Of a DNA stretch of 64,000 nt, positions 1-12,719 are shown in pieces. A program made the translations under genes and the position numbers. Where the stretch lies: contig NC_061786.1 of the NCBI RefSeq assembly GCF_022458985.1, positions 21,391,974 to 21,455,973 on the forward strand. Reading direction: 5' to 3'. Below the pieces are notes generated by a model. The model saw nothing but the letters and a program-made list of their open reading frames with translations. It was not told the DNA's origin and searched no databases. The stretch is from Mugil cephalus (Eukaryota > Chordata > Actinopteri > Mugiliformes > Mugilidae). The number at the start of each line of letters is the position of its first letter. Position 1 is the stretch's first letter.

Positions 1-1368
1 AGTTTACAGAATTAAAAGAGATCAGGTGACAGATTAACATCATAGCTGTGACCTGGTATGAACCACATGTAGATTCTGAACCTTTTAACATGTGCAGCCA
101 TGTTTAAAACGTGACATCGTATATATGTGCAACAACAAGCGCTGTTACTCTCATCTCCTCTGTGTCCGATTTAACCTTCCCTCTGTCTCTCAGTGAAGAA
201 GGAGAGCAAGGCTGCTTGGTAACTTCATACACAGCGCCTCCAAATGGCAGCGAGAGGAAATGACTCAGAGCATTTTAAATTCAACACCCTCTATTAAAAT
301 GACACCAGAATGTGAGTGGGGGGGGGCCCTTGAGACTAAAACAAAGATTATAAAATACTCACATCTGCATCATTTTTTTTCTTCTAAATCACCATTTATT
401 TATTTACATTTTTAATTTAGATTCATGAGAACTAGTATTAATATAATTTTTTTTCTTATAAGTAAACACTGTAAAGTGTTTAAGTATTTTTGTGATTCTG
501 TGACGTTCTTCTTTTCTTTTTCCTGCAGTTTTTAGTTTTCATTTAACTTAATTTAATGAGATCAGTTCATCTTTTCTCCATTTGCTTCTGTGGACTTTTG
601 TTTTTCCAGAGACAGAATTTTATGCCTCCACTGCTTTTAAAGTGTCATTTTAACCTCCTGAGACCCATTTGTCTGGAATGCATCTTAATTTCTTTAAGAT
701 AATGTTAAGATCTTTAGGTATTTGGGATTAGTAGAAGAATAAGCATCATCTTTGAACTGGAAATAGTTTTTGAGAGAAAAAATATGTGGAAACAGCGATT
801 ATTTCACTGTATATTACAATTTAAGTCCCCAATATGTAACAAAAATATATAAAACTGTTGATTTTAATGCAAAAGCAGAATTGGAAACGATGAAATCCCG
901 ACGTCCTCAAACGTGTACATCTGAATTTGCTAAATTTTCATGTCAAATCAAACTAGAAAAGTTAATAAACATAAATAAACAAGCGTATTGACTCTTCGCC
1001 ACCAGTACATGGCAGATAAGTGTCTAAATGAAACAGAATAAGCAGCAACAAACCTAAAACCTGAGGATGGAAATATGAGGACATTAATGTACTCTTTTCT
1101 CTGCAGCTCTACTTCAACTGGAAACTCAATTTTTCACTTTACTCCAACTCACACATTCACACACGAGACCTCAGATACTTTCATTTACTTTGTAAAGAAG
1201 CAGCAGCTGAGTTCGTCTCTTCTTCAAGGTGTGTGTTCTTCCACTGTCCACGGTCATTTCTCTGAGTTGGCAGGAGACTCGAGGACAAGAGAAAAAGAAA
1301 AAAAAAGAGCCACGGGTCGGGGGGAGATTGTTTTCTAATCTGCTCTCGATCCTCTCGCCCCCCTGCAG
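1..1368 (+). other. slc4a11: slc4a11 intron, 3' part, no exon seen
   Basis: AT-rich non-coding sequence upstream of the first recognisable exon. It ends in a pyrimidine-rich tract and an AG acceptor at 1367-1368. No stretch translates to the SLC4A11 segment that should precede the 1369 exon, so that exon lies left of the window. The phrase at about 650-800 resembles a diffuse fish interspersed repeat but was not assigned. Confidence 0.6.
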
Positions 1369-3256
1369 ACGTCTTACCCGCCCACCCACTACATCCGCAA
1401 AGTGCCCCAGAGGAAGATCCACTACTTCACCTTCCTGCAGATGATGCAGCTGCTGGTGCTGTGCACGTTCGGCATGTACCCGATACCGTACATGAAGATG
1501 ATCTTCCCTCTGCTCATGATCCTCCTAATCCCAATCAGGTACGAGCGCCGACACTTAAACCGGGGTGACATTCAGACCTGAACCCGTCCCCTGGATCCCA
1601 GAGATATATCACACATCTGTCTCAGCATCAACATCATGAGGAAACAAACGATTCTAGTCTTTAAAGTCTGTTTTGAGGTTAATGCAGCAAACATCTGCCA
1701 GCAGTTTATGTTCATCTGTTCAGTCTGAATAAAAACTGAACTAAACAGCAGCACTTTGCTCATTTTATTGTAAACTCTTTAATAGAGAATGATGGTAATG
1801 GAAATGCCTACATTTCAAAAAACCTCTAAAATATCATAAGCTAAGACACTTTTATGCTCTCATGAGGTTTCATTTATTTATTTTCTTTTGTGAATCATTT
1901 AAAATACAAATTAATGTCGTAATTTACAGCAGGATATGATTTTGTAAAAAAAAAAGTATCTTTCTGTAGCTTTTAAACGAGAACAACAACACACTAAATT
2001 ATGAAAATAAATACCTATTTGCATCTAAATTCAAACTTAACCCTAAAACAAGGTAACTTCATAAGATCTTAAGCACAATAGTGACACATCAGGCACAAAC
2101 ATATTTCGACAGCAATTTTTGTTTTTAACTTCTTTTTCAAAATAGACTTTTTTTATGTTGCTCTCAACCTCATTCAAGTGTTTGGAACTTTAACAGTCAC
2201 ACTAAGACTTCTACATTTCAGTTTCCATTTCTTTCCCTTTAGAAGTTCTTTCCCTCTTTGTGTTATATTCACGAGTGGGTAAAGAAATTAGGATGGAGAT
2301 GACAGAGCCTGACATTAAGTTTATATACTACATTATACATTGCACAGACGTGGAGAATGTTACACTGACATGAGTTGATATAAAAGCAAAAGTTCAATGG
2401 AAACACTTTTTTGGCATTTACAAGTCACTGGAGATGATGCAGGAGGTCATGTGACCAGTTCATTTGAAGTCTCACTACTTTACTTTACGAAAATTTAGGA
2501 GAATTATGGGACATCGCGAGACGAGACTTTATGAAGTTACAGCTCATTAACCAAACACCTTTCAATGGAAACACGCACAAAGCAAAGTTGTACTTTATGG
2601 AAATTTCAGAAATATCACTTTTATTTTGCAAAAATACCTGTAAAGGAAACACGGAACTGGAGCATGTGTTTCTGATTTAATGCACCTTTGGTTGATGCTC
2701 GGAAGCAGAGAAACAATCTGTAAACGCAACAGTGACTTATTACATTGTCAGAAAACAGCTGCCTGTGCACACATCTCAGGTCAAACAGGGTTTGTTTTTG
2801 TCATTTCAAGCATATAGAACAGGTGCAGCACACAGTGAGATGACAGGACGTTTCTCTGGCTGCATGAACACAGTCACATTCAAGGAAACGTGCAGCGTAT
2901 GTCGACAACATGAGGCCGTGCAAACGGTGCAAAACCGAGAGATGACGACGCTTAATAGTAGAATTACATCTGCACAGTTTAACAGACGCACAAACTCTGA
3001 AAAACTTCCATAAACCTGAATCAACTTCAACATGTTGACCTCCCTGATTCGTTCTCTGTTGACTTTGTGCACATTCCTGTAAACGAGCCACTGACTGAGT
3101 CTCTTGTTCACAGCATGTGTGCGATCAGTCTTATCTGATCAGATCTGACACGTTCATGCTTTTTTTATTTCTCTCATATCTGTGTTTAGGAACAACGTGC
3201 TTCCTCACATCATCGAGGCCAAATACTTGGACATAATGGACGCCCAACACATGTAG
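1369..3256 (+). CDS. slc4a11: slc4a11, last two coding exons (partial, 3' end)
   Basis: Two exons, 1369..1538 and 3190..3256, encode the last 78 residues of a Solute Carrier 4 family protein. They are joined by a GT-AG intron splitting an Arg codon (AG|G). The segment contains [20 protein letters not shown], then two hydrophobic stretches ([14 protein letters not shown] and [14 protein letters not shown]), and ends in [15 protein letters not shown] before TAG. This closely fits the C-terminus of SLC4A11 (BTR1, NaBC1) as known from mammals, where the end is [18 protein letters not shown]. It does not fit SLC4A4/A5, whose tails are long and charged. SLC4A11 is a plasma-membrane transporter linked to H+/OH-/NH3 and water flux, important in corneal endothelium. 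The rest of the gene lies left of the window. Teleosts can carry paralogues; which copy this is cannot be decided from 78 residues. Confidence 0.93.
1539..3189 (+). other. slc4a11: slc4a11 last intron
   Basis: GT-AG intron of 1651 bp, mostly AT-rich. Small open frames on both strands around 2730-3110 lack family features and their sequence has the same composition as the rest of the intron. No RNA gene or clear transposon was recognised. Confidence 0.75.
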
Positions 3257-4200
3257 CCACAGATGGACACGAGCTCCAGATCCGCGAAAAAAAGACGTCT
3301 GGAATTTAAAAAAAACAAGAGAAAAAAAGAAAAGGAATGAGGATTTAAAAAAACAACAACATATTTTTCAATGCAAAACTGTATGGAAGCAAAAAGAGAA
3401 ATAGCGACTGTTTTGATTTTTGTATCTGATAAGAACATTCTTACAGGTGAAGCACTGGAAAACGCGGGAACCCGGGTGAAGGAAGCGAGAGTCGTGGGAA
3501 ACGTCGGGCGTTAAACCGACGGCGTCTCTCTGAGGGAAACCGATAAGAAAAAAAATAACTAAAATAAAAACAGGACCGTCCAGAACTCCCTGTTTCACCT
3601 CTGTTTGAGCCCCCCCCCCTTCCTCCTGTGTCTGAATGTTCAGTGCCATATACCTCCATGTCCTCCTCTCACGCCTTTTTCCTTTTCTGTGGTGACACTT
3701 TACAATATCCTTACTGCGGTGTATACGTCTGTGTTTGAACCTGTGGGGAAGTGCTTCAAGTACTCACTGATACCGTGTAAGTAATACAAACGCTGCCAGT
3801 GTACATTGCTTAGTACTTAGAGAGGTGTAATGGCACAATGTAAGTTTGATCCCTCCTCCACCTCTTTGCACTCACATTGTGTTTTTACACTGTCGCACGG
3901 GTGAGTTTTACATACGTACACTGTGTTGATAAGTACTTAAATACTTTTCCATGGGTGAAATTGATTAAAAAAAAAAAACGCTGCATTTGGGCCTCGGTAA
4001 AGTAAAAAAAAAAAAAAAAACTCCATCTTTGTGCAGTGTTATAAAACTTTCACATTCCTTCGACTTTTAGCTGAAATTCCCTGTTTTTTTTGTTGTTGTT
4101 TGTTTTGTTTTTTATACGAAGGACACTTGTGCCCACGCGTATCTAGTTTTATTCAAACTAAAAGTCATTAATGAGACTATAAAACAGTGTGTCTGAGCCT

Positions 4201-4243
4201 GTGTGTGTGTGTGTGTGTGTGTGTCTGTGTGTGTGTGTGTGTG
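4201..4243. repeat. (GT)n microsatellite in slc4a11 3' UTR
   Basis: Nearly pure GT dinucleotide repeat, 43 bp, with one C interruption. Confidence 0.95.
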
Positions 4244-4764
4244 GTGGACAGTCTGTCCTTCATCCAAGCTTTCTTCAGAAAAACCTTTTAAGAGTTTAAG
4301 TCCTTAAGTAAATTTAAAGAAAAACGACGACACATTCCATGGGTATATATTATATGTAATTATTTAGAACGACAGCACAAACCAAAACATATAGTTAAAG
4401 TCTTTATCAAATTATGAATATATTAGAGTATATTATGGCAATTTACAAAAAAATAAAACATTTAAATAGAATATTTATTTATCATAATCTTTCAGATGCT
4501 AATTTTGTGTGTTTACCCTAAACTTGAAAGAAATATGTACTTTTTTTTTTGTTTTTTGTTTTTTTCCTCCTTTACATTCCACAGTTGTTGTATTTTGAGT
4601 GTTTGTCTTTACTTCTACGCAGTGTTTACACGTCCAGCTCCATGTCAGAGTCCAACACAGTTCTGGTGCATTGCTGGTAAAGAAAGTCAGGTTAGAGGTA
4701 AAAAAAAAAAAAAAAAAAAAAGAATTAAAAATAAAACAAATAAACGTTCGAGAGCTTTGGATTC

Positions 4765-4770
4765 AATAAA
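4765..4770 (+). terminator. Possible proximal polyadenylation signal of slc4a11
   Basis: AATAAA on the + strand inside the 3' UTR. It could yield a UTR about 1.5 kb shorter; use is unproven. Confidence 0.35.
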
Positions 4771-5694
4771 AATGCATCCTTTATTTTTTTCTTTTTGTGA
4801 ACAAGTGTTCAGAGTTTTAGAATAACCCGGTCTTGTTTTCTATTTAGATGTTATGATTAGATCAGTGCTTGCAAATGTTGTCATGTAATAACGCTCCAGG
4901 CGTCTGGAGAGATTTATCTTGTTATCTACAGTTCGAAAAAGACAAAAAAAGAAAAATTTCTAAGCACTGGTTGGCTTCAAGCATGTCTCATCTGGGTTTT
5001 TTGATACAATGTGATGCCAATGGACATGTATCCTACACAGGAAAAAAAAAAAAAAAAACACAAAAAAAAAAAAAACAAGTAGCAAGTCAAACAGTCTAAC
5101 TTCTCGTTTTAAAAAACGAATGCAATGCTCAATATTCAGCAATACTGTGTATAAAACTTCACCGGTGAGATTCGGGGTTCCCAGCGGAGGCTGGACCCGT
5201 CACTGAAGCAATGACAGGCCAGCTGTGTTTTTTTGAGACAGCAACTTTTCAGTCCGTCCTCGTCGTACAAAGAAAACGCTCCGTGATTACCCACGATTCA
5301 GTTATTTCACACATCGAGAAGAGAGAGAGAGACGGAGAACGTTTGCCTGTCAAAGAGGCGTTCACTGTGCTGGGTTTTTATTACGGTTTAGTTGCTTTCC
5401 CAATATCAAAATGGCAGCTCCCTCATGCAGTTCAGTTCAACTTTGTCTTTACAGATGTGAGAAAAGATGTCCTGGTTTAAGCAGATGTCTCACGCTGAGA
5501 TAGAAGGGCATGGAAGTAAAGCTCGGAGGCGATTTGCATAATCCGTGGACTAAGCCTTAAGACAGCACTGGTGAAGGAAGGAAGAGATTGTGAGGTTTGA
5601 AGTAATATGTACAGTTTGCAATGCAAAGTTTAGTTTTTATCAACTATCCATTATAATCCACGGCAAAGGTATTAGTTTCTAACTTTAAGGCCGA

Positions 5695-5722
5695 CTCTTC
5701 TTCTTCTTCTTCTTCTTCTTCT
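5695..5722. repeat. (TTC)n trinucleotide tract
   Basis: About nine TTC units, pure, in the inferred slc4a11 3' UTR. Confidence 0.9.
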
Positions 5723-6196
5723 GTGACAGTACTGTCGTTGTTCCTCGATATCCTCACTGTACCGGTGACTCTGGAATAGCAGCAAACTTCTCTCAGAGGA
5801 CTTGATATTGGATTCAGCGTGAACGACATACTATATTCCGTTTGTGAAACCTCAGCTCCCCCCTCTTCCTAATTGGATTTGTTTGAAATTGCGTACTGTG
5901 GTGTTTTTTTTTTGTTTTGTTTTGTTTTTCCTTTCTTTTTCGTTCCTTCCCTGATTTCATATAGCCTACTTTTTCTAATCAAGAATGTATGATGTGTGGA
6001 TTTTTATATAGCATACTAATTTAGGTGTCAAACAGAAACTGTAATTTTGTCAAAAAGATCAGCTATATTTGTAAGCTGTAAATGTAAAAACGAGAAAAAA
6101 ATGGTTATCAAACAGAATGTGTTGGTTTACTATAGTATATATATATATATACATACTGTACACTGAAAAAGAGAGACTATCTCAAGCTGTTTGCCA

Positions 6197-6202
6197 AATA
6201 AA
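6197..6202 (+). terminator. slc4a11 distal polyadenylation signal
   Basis: AATAAA followed 20-40 bp later by a GT-rich stretch. It is the last such signal before the rpia promoter. Confidence 0.6.
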
Positions 6203-6283
6203 AAGTAGTAGTGATGTAGATATGTGTGTGCTTCGTGTTTGATGTGGATTTTAATAATATATTAATAACCCCCCCACCCCCAG

Positions 6284-6305
6284 GTCATCTAGCGCCACCT
6301 TCAGG
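6284..6305 (-). promoter_or_regulatory. CTCF-like motif between slc4a11 and rpia
   Basis: The minus strand reads CCTGAAGGTGGCGCTAGATG, matching the AGGNGGCGCTA core of the CTCF consensus; the left half is weaker. It lies in the intergenic gap between the slc4a11 end and the rpia promoter, a plausible insulator position. Motif match only. Confidence 0.4.
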
Positions 6306-7122
6306 ACCACGTCTTGCCTCTGTCAACTGTTTTAATTTATGAGGTGTCGTAAAAAGTCAAGGGGCTTGACATGAGATAAGATACGAGAAAACAAGATGGG
6401 ACAAGATATTACAAGCTGGGATATAATTAGACGAGAGGGGGCGAGATACGATGAGGCAAAACAAGATGTGTTGATTTCCCATGGGGGGGAAATTTAATAT
6501 TAAAAGACTGTAAACACGTCCAATTTCAGATATTCACAAACAACAGATATTTCCAAGCTTCAGTTTCAGAACCACAGAAAACACAATTATTTTTTAATCT
6601 TAATATTCGGGAAAAAAAACGGATATGGTAACTTCCACACACATTTTAAATTACGTCCACATGTGTGTCAATGAGATTAAAAAGCATGTGGTTTTCATTC
6701 AACCAATTAGAGAAGATCAAGGAAATATAGAGAGGTCTAATCCAGGTCTAATGTCGTCTACAAGGTTCACCTCTTCATGAATGCTGAGTGTAACTGACTT
6801 ATTCGGTACCACAAAGAAGTGGCCTAATGTCTAATGTGATAATGTGTATGTTTGCAGCTCTTATGTTCTAATGGTCTATATAGGTGTTTACATTTGTTTA
6901 CCACTTAAGGACAAGGAACCATATATGGTAAATTCATTCATCTTGATTTTCTCCATGAAAATTAAAAACTAAAAAAAAAAAAAAAGTCTTCTTATGCCCT
7001 GTAATAACACTCTAGGACTGAATTTTAAAATTTCCAAGTATTTCAATAAGTGCCCTGTGAAGGTTTCATCTCAATTCAAATAACTGCAGGCAAACACTTC
7101 CTGGTTGCAGCCTCTGTTTTGT
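6306..7122. other. slc4a11-rpia intergenic spacer
   Basis: AT-rich spacer with no gene seen. At 6365-6475 there is a degenerate run of GAGATA/AAGAT-type words, a decayed simple repeat. Confidence 0.6.
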
Positions 7123-7191
7123 CCACGTGGTGTCGTTGCACATGCGCAGAAAGCGACCCGCCGCTTTCCCCGCCGCTCTTGACTTCCGGGA
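7123..7191 (+). promoter_or_regulatory. rpia core promoter candidates
   Basis: Just upstream of the rpia start are a palindromic E-box CCACGTGG (7123-7130, USF/MYC/ChREBP-type), an NRF1-like CATGCGCAG (7141-7149) and an ETS-type ACTTCCGGGA (7182-7191). No TATA box is obvious, as expected of a housekeeping promoter. E-box control would suit a sugar-phosphate enzyme; this is inference from motifs. Confidence 0.5.
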
Positions 7192-7225
7192 AGTTTGTCC
7201 GTCTCCACATGCTGGGGGCCGGGCC

Positions 7226-10200
7226 ATGAGACTCCAGGGGTGGGTCTGCGTCTCCTTGGGTAACCTGGCAGCTGGGTTTCTTACCCGAGCAGCATCCCGG
7301 AGGCTCGCGGGGACTCAGAGACACGTGCGTCCCTTCAGTCGGTCTGCAGCGAACATGGCGGAGGAGGCGAAGAAGCTGGCCGCGTACGCCGCCGTGGATA
7401 ACCACGTCCAGGTAATTTCACTATTAGCTTCTGCATTACTGTATATTGACAGCCTTTAGCTCTGTTTAGCTGCCATTTAAAAAAAAAACAGCACTATATT
7501 ATATCCCCTAAACACACTAGCAGAGTTCGCTAACACATATTAGCCTAAACTATCTTCTGTTGACCCGTTACTCAACTTGTTTAGATCCAATTAACTTAGT
7601 GTTACACATACTTGTGAGCTAACTTTACCTAGCATCATGCTACAGACCAGAGACAGAAATAAAGGAGCTAAGTTGCTGTGCGTGACTTTAATTAGAAGCC
7701 TGGAATTTGAAACTGGAGATGCCATAACCCAGTGCATAAATAAAGAATAAATAAAAAATAAAGCACATGATCAGGAAGCGTTGCAGGATAAATTATAGCC
7801 TTTTTTCATTTTTAAAAATAGTCTGATTTATTTTTATTCCAGTACTTCCACAGCACCTAAGGGGAACCTTAGACCACCATTTAATCCCACTGGCAACAAT
7901 AGCTGCTGCACTTTTTGGAAACTCTTGAAGTGCTGGTTTGACTTTAGCTAATTAAAGTTTTAAAATGAAAGAATACGGTGTCTCCTATAACTTATTATAT
8001 CAATATCATGTAACTAGTGTTAATGGTCACATCACCAGGCCTCTTTACTTACGGCATGCACTTTTTTTGCAGGGAAAAAAATGGGATTAAATGGTTTTTT
8101 CGTTTTACCTGTGCAATGACAATAAAGCCCTTTTATTCTACTACACGTGCTAAAATGTAAATAAATACAGCAGCAGTGTTGCCTTAAACATCTTCAGTGT
8201 CTTATATGAATAATCCATTAGAACACAGTGGTTTTCGTGGTGCACTCTGCACTTTCAGGAAAGTCAAATCTATGTTTTGCCGTTGTTTGCTTTCTGCCAC
8301 CTTTGACCTGTTTTGAAATGTTCCTTCATCACTTTCCACTCTGTTCACATGTAGAACAACCAGGTGGTTGGAGTGGGCAGCGGCTCAACCATCGTCTACG
8401 CCGTGGACAGGTTAGGTGAGTGGAACCAAGCTTTTACACAAGCTAACGTCAAGCTAACCATGATATTTGCTTGGATGTAAAAATGATGGTGATTAAACAG
8501 AAAAAGAGACATTATAAAAATGGATTTTGTGTAACTATAACAAGATGTTTATGTAGAACCCTGTTACTTGTGCATGTTTGTGAACTCTGTATCCATGAGA
8601 AAGCACAAGCTGTAAAAATAACTGAACACACTGTTCTTCCTGTTGCGTTTGTTGTGTGTTGCAGCGGAGAGAGTGCGACAGGAGAAACTCAACATTGTGT
8701 GCGTTCCCACCTCCTTCCAGGTTAGTTTGACGACTGAACATACACTTGTAGGGCAGTTACGCACAAATATGTATAAGCTGTTTAATCCAGCAACTTTTTT
8801 CCACTGTTACCAATAAACATTAGCCACGTTTTACCATTAAAATTACGAAATGCTATTCAAACATACTCATAATAACATATTTTGATATACAAACTGTTTA
8901 AACCTTGAACTTATGAATTCTGAAAGCCATTATATTGAAATCTAGCTCACAATTAAGACATAGATATAAAGAAACTATTATTTATCCCACGTATGGGAAA
9001 TTACCATGTCACGGTAGCGCACAATTAGATAAAAAATATATACAAAAAACAATAAAAGACTGCTGTTGTGAAGTAGGTCTACATGTGGCGAAACAAACAA
9101 CTGGAAAGTAGCAGAGCCAAAAAAAAAGCTAAAATCTGATTGAAATCGATTTTCTCCGGCATGTATACGACTTAATCGGACTTTAACTGGATACAACGTA
9201 CGAGATTAAAAAAGATTAATTATTATCCATCTGGTTGTGGTTTGAAATGCCGACCTGCTGCGTGAACAATTTGTTATCATGTTATATGACGTAATAGGTC
9301 ACCCTGAAAGGGAGCCAAATTAACCTACTGAAAAGACACATATCGCCACCTAGTGTGTAGGAGGAAGACATGTTCCCATTAGTTATTCTTTTTTCTCCGT
9401 TGCATGTAAACTGGGGCAAGGGCTGTATTCAGAAAGTCTGAAAGTCTTAATGAGCATAACTCCATTAAACTGTGCGTGAAAATGTGCGTAAGTCTGAGGA
9501 ATGGACGTTAACTTTGTGTGGCGTTGCTGCAGCCCTCATCAGTGGTTTTCTTTACAGATCTGTACAATCTGTCATTATTACTATTTTCACCCTGATGCCT
9601 GTAAAACAGTATTTTGCAACCACGTGTAACATTGTGGCTTTACATGCAATCTGTTGCCTCACAGAAGCATTTCCTCTTTCTTAAAACGGTCACAGTGACT
9701 GACATTTATAAAACAAACAAACAAACTGAAAACAGTCTCTTAATGTCTCCTCTGTATCTCATTTCCTCTCTTTTCTAACACTCACACAGGCGCGTCAGCT
9801 GATTCTGCAGCATGGCCTCACGCTGTCAGATCTGGACAGACACCCGGAGGTACGATGAATCTGGAAGCGGTGGAAATGGGGGAAAAAAAAAATGTTCAAA
9901 CCTTGTTGGCTTAAATTGGAGAGTTGTGAAAATTGTTTTCAGTTTTCTTTTTCTTTTTCTCAGCTGGACGTGGCGATCGACGGAGCGGACGAAGTGGACT
10001 CCAGCCTCACCCTGATAAAAGGTGGAGGGTGAGTACAGTTCAGCTGAGTTTAAACAACGTCTCCTCCGTCTTCTGTCCCTCACTCGTCTTCCCCTCGTCC
10101 CCCAGCGGCTGCCTCACTCAGGAGAAGATCGTAGCCGGCTGCGCTAAACATTTCGTGGTCATCGCCGACTACAGGTTTGTGTTTGCTACTTTACCTTGAG

Positions 10201-12543
10201 TTTAATTATTATTTAATTCAACAAAGGATCTGGAGGCTACCGGTCTCTGTCTCACTGCAAATATGAAGTTTATTAGCAAAGCCTTGAAAAATAAATCCTT
10301 TTTAAATGTTTGCTTGGTGTGTTTCAGCTTTTCAAATCAGTTAATTGGAAATCTGAAATACCACAGAAAGGGATTAAAATTTATTTTGTGTGACAAGCAG
10401 ATTTTAGAGTTCTGCAGGAAGTTATTTAAACTTTTAGTGACTTGTTGAAAGTTTGTACCCAAACTAAACATGATAAGATCCCATCACTTAACACAGGTAT
10501 AAATCTTACTTGAGCGCCTTTTATCCGGCTTTGATTCCTCCTCTCTGCTCCCAGGAAGGACTCCAAGGCTCTGGGCCAGCAGTGGAAGAAGGGAGTTCCC
10601 ATCGAGGTCATCCCCATGGCCTACGTTCCTGTCTCCAGAACAATAGCCAAGCGCTTCGGAGGAGAAGCCAACTTGCGGATGGCTGTCAGTAAAGCAGTGA
10701 GTCGACTGATCTTATCTCCCAAAACCTCTCAGAGCGCTGCAGATGTTTTCTTTACTCACAACTACTTTTGCTTGGTTTCACTCTGGGGAATATATTTGAT
10801 TCTAGACGTCTGTTGAACAAGAAAAAAGTGCAATTAAACCTAAAAATTAGCAAACTTTATTTATTTCAGATATCTATAAGTAGCTGAATAAAGCATTTTG
10901 CAAGTCTTAGGTTGGGATCTTGAGAGCTGACTGTGTTTGAATGTGGTACATGAAAGAGAACAGAATTAAATCCTGAGGTCCAGTCACAGCGGAATAAAAA
11001 CCTGAAGCATCTGTAATAAACATAAAAACATGAAGTAGTCTCAATAAGCTAAATGAAGCTAAACTAAACAACCTGAAGCAAGGAAAAGAAAGCAGCAGTG
11101 GAGTATTATTAAATATAATATACATGTAACTGTGCAGGTAGTGCTCATAAAGCACACGATAAAGGCGAGTTCTTGCACCTGGAATGTAATTATTGGGTGG
11201 CAGTGTTTGTGAGTCTGTTCCTGTCTGGAGGGGAGAGGCTGGCTGTGCTTTTATGCAGTTATTTCCAAGATTATTAGCATTTGCACTGTTGCAAATCAAC
11301 AGAAAAAATCCAGCAGCTGCTGGAAACTTTGAGCAAGAACAAGTTGTGGTACAGAGATATAAACTGTAATAGACGATAGGAGTGATAGTTGGAAGCCCTA
11401 AGAGGTCGTGCATTCATACATATTATGTCCTCAGTTAATCCTGTGATCACAAGTTAATTTCCTCTGTTTTCTCGAGCTCTCTAATTCGAGAGAGTTTTGT
11501 CATATGTGGCCTGCCATGCAGACTGATGGAGGCCCTTAACACTAATAATGTAGTAGTAACAATAATAGTATGTGTTATGTATTAAAACTCGGCCTAGTGC
11601 TATTTATAAATATATATTATTATTATTATCATTTTGCATTGATGTGTATTTAAAGAAATTTAAATTCGTGGGGAAAAATTAAAAAAAAAATATATAGAAA
11701 CATAAAAAATGTCTAATCAACCAAAGATTTTGCGACCCCCCCTGCAGTACCTCTGTGGCCCCCTAGGGGTCGCAGACACATTGTTGGAGACCTATGGTAA
11801 TGTAATAGCCCTACTGTAATGTCAGGCATTTGTTACTTTGGGCTTAACGTTGTTTAATGTTGCTAGATAACGATACATTTTTTGGAGATCTCAGCGATAA
11901 CGAGATAAATAACTCGTTATCAGAGGAAAACTGAGGAAATATTGTGCGTCTATTATGTCTTTAAGTTTTTATTGGTCTGACTTTAAGACCTCCAACGTAC
12001 AAATATCTTGACAATTTGTAAAGCCACAAACCAAGTCTTAGTGATCACAGACAGGCTTTCTCTTAATTAAAACACACAGATTACTTGATAATTAAACAAA
12101 TCATTTTGAAAGTATTTGATAAACTGTGCCAACTAAAATAACTCTTCTAGAGATCTGACTTTGAATACGGGGTGTTGTAAAAACATTTGCCTCTGTAGTG
12201 GAGCCTGGGTAAAGTCCTTTGTAATGAACTGCATCTATGTGGCGTTCAGGGACCTGTGGTGACCGACAACAGCAACTTCATCCTGGACTGGAAGTTTGAG
12301 CACGCTCAGAACTGGAAGGAGGTCAACACGGCCATCAAGATGATTCCCGGTGAGTAGCTGCCAATAAATCATCACGTAAATCTTTAAACCTGGAACAGAT
12401 GTTCCAGATGTTTGAAAGCCGTATGTCCGTGTGACCCCCTCTCAGGTGTGGTGGAGACGGGGCTCTTCGTCGGCATGGCCGAGCGCGCCTACTTCGGGAT
12501 GGAGGATGGAAGCGTGCAGGTTCGGGATCCTCCGGTCAACTGA
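7226..12543 (+). CDS. rpia: rpia, ribose-5-phosphate isomerase A, complete (9 exons, 278 aa)
   Basis: Exons: 7226..7411, 8355..8415, 8665..8720, 9790..9849, 9964..10028, 10106..10174, 10555..10696, 12250..12349, 12446..12543. All junctions are GT-AG, the phases join, and the total is 837 nt. The enzyme interconverts ribose-5-phosphate and ribulose-5-phosphate in the non-oxidative pentose phosphate pathway, in the cytosol. Visible signatures are the phosphate-binding loop VGVGSGST (about 67-74), the active-site segment DGADEVD (127-133), KGGGGCLTQEK (140-150, catalytic-type Lys and Glu), RKDSKALG, and the C-terminal [18 protein letters not shown]. The first ATG gives a 43-residue Arg-rich leader before [13 protein letters not shown]. 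Human RPIA also has a longer N-terminal extension, so 7226 was kept, but starting at Met44 (7355) is possible. The gene looks intact. Confidence 0.97.
7412..8354 (+). other. rpia intron 1
   Basis: Intron of 943 bp. About 8040-8140 ends in GCAATGACAATAAAGCCCTT followed by a TTATTCTA word, which resembles the 3' tail of common fish retroposons; otherwise nothing recognised. Confidence 0.5.
8961..9070 (-). repeat. Small LINE-like 3' tail relic in rpia intron 3
   Basis: Read on the minus strand, the segment contains GGTAATTTCCCATACGTGGG followed by ATAAATAA. This resembles the AATTTCCCNNNNGGGATNAATAAA ending shared by many teleost non-LTR retroposons. Only the tail is left. Family not assigned. 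Confidence 0.4.
9341..9359 (-). promoter_or_regulatory. CTCF-like motif in rpia intron 3
   Basis: The minus strand reads CACACTAGGTGGCGATA, matching the CACNAGGTGGCG core of the CTCF consensus. Unproven. Such cores also travel inside fish repeats, so origin from an old insertion is possible. Confidence 0.35.
10697..12249 (+). other. rpia intron 7
   Basis: Largest rpia intron, 1553 bp. A 168-codon open frame on the minus strand at 10907-11413 has no recognisable family features. Around 11735-11775 a short inverted pair (GCGACCCCC and GGGGTCGC) suggests a remnant of an old repeat. No gene recognised. Confidence 0.5.
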
Positions 12544-12687
12544 GGACTTCACCTCAACCATCACACCACCTCCACCTCCACCTCCTCCTCCTCCTCCTGT
12601 GAACGACCTCACTTCTCCCACAAGTGCCAGATTCTTGATTCACCAGGTCCCGGGCTGTGTTTCGGTTGCAGCTCCTGGATAAAAAGA

Positions 12688-12693
12688 AATAAA
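12688..12693 (+). terminator. rpia polyadenylation signal
   Basis: AATAAA lies 145 bp after the rpia stop codon, giving a short 3' UTR that includes a (CCTCCA)/(CCT)n tract at about 12571-12598. Confidence 0.65.
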
Positions 12694-12719
12694 CGAAAGC
12701 AGGAAAGTTGTCACACACG

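Larger units (their letters stand above)
3257..6215 (+). other. slc4a11: slc4a11 3' UTR (about 2.9 kb)
   Basis: Sequence after the stop codon has no coding signal and contains A-rich and T-rich tracts, a (TG)n microsatellite and a (TTC)n tract. Two AATAAA hexamers on the + strand (4765 and 6197) could end the transcript. The second is followed by a GT-rich stretch (gtgtgtgcttcgtgttt) typical of a downstream element, so I place the main end near 6215. The UTR extent is inferred, not proven. Confidence 0.6.

Noticed and set aside
10907..11413. A 168-codon minus-strand frame in rpia intron 7
   Set aside because: No motif, no initiation context of note and an AT-rich composition like the intron; nothing in it resembles a known protein.
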